From Trichosphaerium sp. ATCC 40318 (Eukaryota; Discosea; Flabellinia; Trichosidae), in the NCBI GenBank assembly GCA_038496445.1, contig JALMLS010000461.1:1-64000 (forward strand): DNA of 64,000 nt. The letters are read 5' to 3'. This document shows positions 58,549-64,000 of this stretch, one piece after another (positions within the stretch are counted from its first letter, which is position 1; the number at the start of each line of letters is the position of its first letter). Under the pieces are notes generated by a model that made no database searches, was not told the origin of the DNA, and was given only the letters and a program-made list of their open reading frames with translations. A program made the translations under genes and the position numbers.

Positions 58549-59974
58549 TCCAGAATATTCAAGTAAACATCAAAGCCTAGTCATCGTCCCAGAGACAAAA
58601 CAACCCAAAAAATTGATGAAAGGCAAATGAAACTAGCCCTATTAGGGAAACACTTTGCTAAACTTAAAGCTCTGTGTATTAATTTAAATGTAAAGAATAA
58701 AAACGAGCTTCGTTCTCTGTCTTAGAAGTAATTTCTACCAGGTAAACTAAAAAACTCAGTCAGTTTTTTATACAGCCTTAAAAGAGTTAGGGTTTTGTTA
58801 CTACTGTTCATATTCACAATGTGTCTTACTGGGGTACTTTCTGTATTAAGGCAGTTACTTAACACAATGATTATCATTGTTTACCATTGGCAGCGTATTT
58901 GACTACCTTAAGTTAGTTGTGTTGTGGAATAGTTCACAAATAACACATCATTATGCAACGCTTCTTTTTTCATAACACTGCTCTTATAGGTACTCTTGGT
59001 GATTTTTCAAACCCATTTTAAAACCTTGAAAAATCATGTTTTTTCGTTTTTCTTATTGTAGAAAGTGGGTGTATCTCGCAAGTAAAACAGCCGTTTGGTA
59101 TCTTTTTTTGAACGTGTGCAATTCATAAAGAAAATTGAGCTCGTTCTTACAAGGTATTTTACGGTGCCCGTGTTTTCAATACATGACCGCTATGTAACCG
59201 AAACACTCTGGTTACAATTAAAGGTTGGGAAACGTTGGGCGTCCAGAGTTATTTAAAAACTGAATTTTTTGCCATTTGTTATGAAAAGACCAATGTTTAC
59301 CGTAACACTCTCTAATCAAGCTTATTTTCACTCTAAACTTGATTGGGTATTAAAAAGGCTCTAGAGTAACGTTTCGACATTAAAAATTTCAATTGAAAAT
59401 TTGGGTCGCTAGTCACAATCCCATGAAAAAAAAAAAAAAAGTTGCATGAATTGCAAAAAAAAAAACTGCGACTTAAAGAGTGCCTAAATTAAAGGGCCTA
59501 CTGTCTAGGCATTATTGTAACATTAATTAGACTGGCTAGGATCTATGGCTGTTTGCGTTAAATTACTGTTAACAGAATGGTAATTTCTAAAACACGTGAC
59601 ATAAAATCAGAAAATAAGTAGATGTACTTAGTCTAACTAGTAAAATTAGAGGATGTGCTAATCTAAGTGGTGAAGTTAGAGGATGTGTCCCCTTACTTAA
59701 CACCTTGTATCCCATTAGTGAAACTCTTTGTAGAAAAGCGAATCATAATAAACTATTAAAGACAAGCCCTTTAAAACTTGGACAAATTATTTGGATTGTG
59801 CCGAGTTTCACATCCGCGATCAGTTTAAGTTAAATTTGTGCAGTCAGTCTATCTATTAAATACAACGCTACAGGTTGATAAAGCGTTTATCTCATTTTGT
59901 TCAATCTTACACTAGGCCATAGTACCTCAGTGTTTCTTTCCAGCAAATTAGAACGACAAAAACTAGAGGCCAAA
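58549..59974. other. Intergenic region with duplicated upstream block
   Basis: AT-rich, with poly-A runs near 59430-59465. At about 59767-59960 it repeats the block upstream of copy 2 (56610-56815). No gene seen. Confidence 0.5.
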
Positions 59975-61105
59975 ATGGTAGTCCACGTGTTGTACTCTCT
60001 GGTTATTGTATTGGCGTATATCGGTTGTATTAAAAGCCAGTATAGAGATTTCAACGACGCAAGTAATATTTGCCAACAAAAGCACGTGATACTACGAAAC
60101 TTACTTTATGATCTAACAGTGATTTAGTGGCACAATGTTGCCAGAGATACTCAACGAAAATGACTTCGAGTTTTTCTTTTACCAGGCAGGATCTGTACCC
60201 GGTCTAAGCAACCTGTGGCTTAATGCGCGCCGTAAAAATGATACTAATTTCACAACGAGCACTTGTCAAGACTGCCATAAAACGGGAGTAAATTGTACTA
60301 TATGTGAAGAAGCATTATCATCTTTCACCTGGCAGAATAGTCAAACACCTATTTTACAAACTGATCTGTTTCTTGTTGGTGCCAATGGGAGTATTCATAC
60401 GTTTTTGGTCAAGTACTTCAAGGTCAACTTTCTCGAACCTAGCTTTGATGGGCCTGGCGGTCAAGAAAGATGTCTTCAAATGCAAGATACTTTTGGTATG
60501 TCACTACATTGTTTCTACAGTTGACTGTATCTAGGCTTCAATGACGTCCCATGTAGCTCACAAAGTCAGATTTATTGTACTGGTATACCTACAATTGCGC
60601 CTTATACCATAGAACCGAGCAATAGGGTCATTGATGGCACTTTTTCTGTAGTTGGAACAACCGAAACATTCTTGGGTACGTCTAGCAATTGTTAATAAGT
60701 ACTAAACATTTGAAAATAGGAGATGTCGTGTTTCTGGAAGATACAGTGATTGTTGTTGGTTCTAACTCATCAATCTCAATAGGAGGATGTCCTATTTTTA
60801 AAGACAACATAGTCATTGATACAACTGCAGTGAATATTGACTCGTTGACATTGATGAACTTTAGAGATGATTGCGTGATTGATAAACAAAACATATCACT
60901 TTCAGACATGAACTCATGCTTTAAACAAAGTGCGTAATAACCAACAAGTTGAAAGTGTTTCCTAACCTTCTCCCAAACAGATACAGTTGGAAGTTTAGTT
61001 GTCTTGTTTTCTTCATCCTGTTCAACACAATCAAACAGTGGCGCTGATTTTCCATTGTTACCAGTAGTGATAGCAATTGTATTTGTAGTTCTTCTTGTAA
61101 TTTGA
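59975..61105 (+). CDS. C-type-lectin-like membrane protein, copy 3, truncated in TM
   Basis: Signal peptide MVVHVLYSLVIVLAYIGCIK and a lectin-like domain nearly identical to copy 2 (ILNENDFEFFFYQAGSVPGL ... GQERCLQMQDTFG, FNDVPCSS). The membrane-proximal module follows with small changes (DKQNISLSD). In the TM exon one T is missing (GTAATTTGAT here, GTAATTTTGAT in copies 1 and 2), giving a stop after LLPVVIAIVFVVLLVI. The cytoplasmic tail is lost and the TM is cut to about 16 residues. The product may be secreted, weakly membrane-held, or not made. Downstream sequence still resembles the old tail but has extra changes (the stretch after CGAGAG). Confidence 0.6.
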
Positions 61106-61331
61106 TATTTGTATTGACACTGATCATTCCATCATGGCGAGAGAACATTTATCCCTACAATAGCTAACCATTTGAAAACCAAAAAATGAATGTAGCAAAG
61201 AAAAGAGAGATGAAGTAAATTGTTCTCTGTTAGTCTACTCGTTTAACAAGTACGCATTTGTCTGCGCTACTACCAACTGAAGTGCATTCAAGTCATTTAT
61301 TTACAATTACGATAGCGTGGCTGTTTATTTG

Positions 61332-64000
61332 CTACGTCTTACGCCTTTTCTTTTTTGGTCTATGAACTGAAACACCCTAAAAAATAAAAGTTAATAATAG
61401 TTCCCAAAACAGGAACAATAAAAACAAACCTCAGCAAGAAGAACAACTTCAAGTCTTTTAAGTCCAATCTTAATACCAGATTCCTTAAGTTGAGTTTGAA
61501 GATCCATTAGGTCAATTGGCTTTAAAAAAAAAGCATTAGCACGTGGACAATAATGAAGTAAAAAATAAGAACAAAAAAGTGACCATGTACTTCATATTGT
61601 AGAGCAGCCTCATACAGCTTTACATTGCTTTTAATGTATTCAAAAACTCTTTTTTTCAACTTCAAGTCCCTCTCTTCCTTCTTTTTGAGTTTCTCATCTT
61701 CTGTCAGTACTCGCCTTTTACGTTTCTTTCCACCATCACTACCAGGACTTTGATCATCCCCTGTGATATCATTAAAAAACAAATTAAGAAAAAAGCAGGA
61801 AAACCACGCAAGTCAGTTACGAACCTGGTCTACGTCCAGCTTCCCATATTTTAATCAATTCAGTTACCATGAATTCTCTAGTGCCTTGTTTTAATCCAAA
61901 CCCAGATGAAGCTTCCTTAAGAAACTGTGTAAGTAATAACAAAGACAGCGCTAAAAATTCATAAATGATGTCTTGCCTTCAGCTCTTTCAAGGTCATCAT
62001 GTCATAATCAGGCATATCATCTTGTTTTTGTGTTTTATTGCGATTATTTGCTGATGCTGAAGCGACAGCGTCACCCAAAGGTATTTCACTCAAATTATCT
62101 AAACAACATTGAGAAAAAGGTTTGAACTTTTTTTATCTTTTTTTGTTCGTTACCCAGGTAATCTACGTGACGACTTAGTCCATTAGTTTCTCCATCATGA
62201 GCATTTGAATGCATTTCCACATCTTGAAGAGATAAATCATCGCTACTATTACTAGTACGTCTTCTTTTTGGTTCACTCTCAGAAGGATGAAGGTTTGCAT
62301 CTTGATCAGAATCATCTCGAGGGCGCTTATTATTATCTCTGAAAGCAAAGCGTCTAATGTGTGTTTGAGGTGATACAACATTGCCTTGAATAAAATTAAG
62401 TATTAGAAAGTAATAAATTAGAGGAAGAAAAAGCGAAAAAACTATTGTGTACCTGCATCATCTGTAAACTGAGTTTTTGGTTTAGCTGTTGGAAATAAAT
62501 GAGCAGGCCCAACTGTAGCTCTTGCTTTTTTCCCTGCAGAAGCAAGGACCCTAGCATTATGTTCACGAACTCTCTGTGGTGTATGAGGAACCTTAATTGA
62601 TAAGTTAGTCCAGCCCGCAGTAGTAAAAGAATCAAGACACTTACTTCTGGTAACTGGAAGTTAAGATCAAAGTCATCAGATTCGTCTACACTTTCATTTC
62701 CATCACCACCCAGAAGAATACAAGATTTAGAAACGCTATGCTTCTTTTTAAGCTTATCTATTTCTCTATCTCGTTGAAACCAAAGTAGACCCATCTAAGG
62801 CAGTGTCAATGAGAAAATAGTAAAAAAAGATGTCATACTTCTTTTAGAAACTCATCCTTTAGCTGTTTAACTTGCTCTTTCAGTGCCATGTGCTTCTCTT
62901 GCTTTAACGCTGTATATTTTCTATTTATAGCCTGAGCTGCATTTTCGAAAGAGTCTGTATTTGAAGATGAAGAAGGAGCAGATACATCGTGATTGGAAAC
63001 AGTTCGTTGCAATACTTTTGAGCTTTGTGAGCGTTTTGATGGTGGCGGTGTTTTTTGTAATACTTCTGTTTCTGGGAGATCCTCTACGTCCCAATGTGTT
63101 TGATCAGGTACAGGTTTAGGAGTATATGCTTTTTTTTTATGTACAGAGCTTATAACTCCTTTAGGTTTTTGAATATAAGGTTGAGTTTTCTCAACTCTTC
63201 TTTGTTCCAACATTGTATCCTCTTCACTATTGTTTTGTATCAAAGAATGCTTCTTGTGCTTTACTTTTAATGATTCACTCTGATCTTTATCATCATCATC
63301 ATTGATACTACTACTTGAAGATTCTGAACGCTTTCTTGGACGTTTGGAGTCCTTGGATATATCTAAAAGTTCATTAGAAGAAATCAGTTGGTGAAAAGTA
63401 AATTGTTTTTCTTCGAACCATTTAATAATTTTGAGACATCTAAAGAACTCTCTGATTCTTGTGGAGGCTCGGTATCATCTTTAGTGGTATTCTTGCGCTT
63501 TATTGAACGTTTAGGTAGATCATCTGTTATTGCAGGAGCAACTACTTCTAAGAAGACTCAGTACATTATGTCGTGAGTGCAAGGAAAGCAACATACCCGT
63601 CTCATCTAGTATTTCTTCTTCTTCTTTACCAGAGTCATCTTGAATACCTTCCAGTACATTAAAATCTTCTTCTTCTTCTGAATGAATACTATCCTTTTTC
63701 TCATCATCTGATGCTTGTGTTAAATCGATAAACTGAGAATCTGGCTTCTGAGATGAACTCTCAAACTCTTCCCTATACTCAACATAAAAAACAAAAACCA
63801 TCCGCATTCACTCAAAAAGAGAGCGACACCACTACGCACATATCGTCAAAATTGATGTTAATATCATCGGATTCATTACCATGATCTGATTTTGATTTTT
63901 CTTCTTCGTCATCATTAATCACTTTCTTTTTATCTTTGTGTGCAGTTTTGTAATCATAAGTCAATAAGTCATCATCACTCTCATCTGCAATAGATATAGA
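61332..64000 (-). CDS. SLX4-like structure-specific endonuclease scaffold, 5' end outside window
   Basis: The N-terminal part visible is long, polar and acidic (EDFNVLEGIQDDSGKEEEEI, FIDLTQASDDEKKDSIHSEE) with Pro/Ser/Lys-rich linkers (PPPSKRSQSSKVLQRTVSNH) and a short coiled coil (LKQEKHMALKEQVKQLKDEF). The diagnostic part is C-terminal: DDMPDYDMMTLKELK followed by GFGLKQGTREFMVTELIKIW, the conserved SLX4 C-terminal SLX1-binding (CCD-type) motif. It continues to a basic region (GGKKRKRRVLTEDEKLKKKE), then RVFEYIKSNVKLYEAALQYE and PIDLMDLQTQLKESGIKIGL, as in fungal SLX4, and ends with HRPKKKRRKT. The product would be nuclear and work with SLX1 in resolving branched DNA. Many short introns. 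Confidence 0.7.

Noticed and set aside
1-64000. A reassigned genetic code with TAA read as Gln, prompted by two Gln-to-TAA changes in mucin copies
   Set aside because: TAA, TAG and TGA all end otherwise complete genes just before AATAAA signals, and the affected copies carry additional frameshifts, so plain pseudogene decay explains it.

Overview
This is nuclear DNA of a unicellular, intron-bearing eukaryote. It is AT-rich (roughly 37% GC by eye), nearly every gene is split by very short GT-AG introns (about 25-75 nt), AATAAA signals follow stop codons, and the gene content is eukaryotic: RasGEF, SLX4, PPR, WD40, tubulin-tyrosine-ligase-like, SLC35F, BTB. The standard genetic code fits. The SLX4 C-terminus and the fused pseudouridine glycosidase/PfkB enzyme look fungal-like. 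Reeler-type, C-type-lectin-like and PAN-like ectodomains plus a TTL enzyme suggest a flagellate-type protist near the fungi/animals. The lineage is not resolved.

Layout. (1) 1-8520 and 25345-35027 are the arms of a large, nearly identical inverted repeat; the left arm is cut by the window start. Each arm carries, from the centre outward, a Pro/Thr-rich mucin-like surface protein, a three-repeat PAN-like secreted protein, a Cys-rich multi-TM protein and a GPI-like surface protein. (2) The 16.8-kb spacer (8521-25344) holds housekeeping-type genes: psuG-pfkB, an SLC35F5-like transporter, a small unknown protein, WD40, coiled-coil and LRR-BTB genes, and an unknown acidic-tailed family. Just inside each arm lies a decayed copy of an arm gene (PAN at 9.3-9.6 kb, mucin at 23.0-24.1 kb). 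(3) 35.6-42.2 kb has a reeler/LPMO-like fusion gene and a third copy of the multi-TM gene. (4) 42.3-53.7 kb holds cyclopropane-fatty-acid-synthase-like, PPR, F-box-RasGEF and TTL-like genes, a second copy of the acidic-tailed family and an unknown amphipathic protein. (5) 54.4-61.1 kb is a tandem array of three C-type-lectin-like membrane proteins. (6) 61.3 kb to the end is the 3' part of an SLX4-like gene.

The most notable features are the inverted surface-gene cassette, the independent lesions in its copies (two small inverted-repeat elements in the right arm, point lesions in the left), the reeler-LPMO fusion with an internal signal peptide, and a large excess of the palindrome CACGTG, several copies of which form the 5' splice site (CAC|GTG).

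Exon boundaries were read by eye from GT/AG sites, reading frame and comparison between copies. Spans are from start codon to stop codon and include introns.
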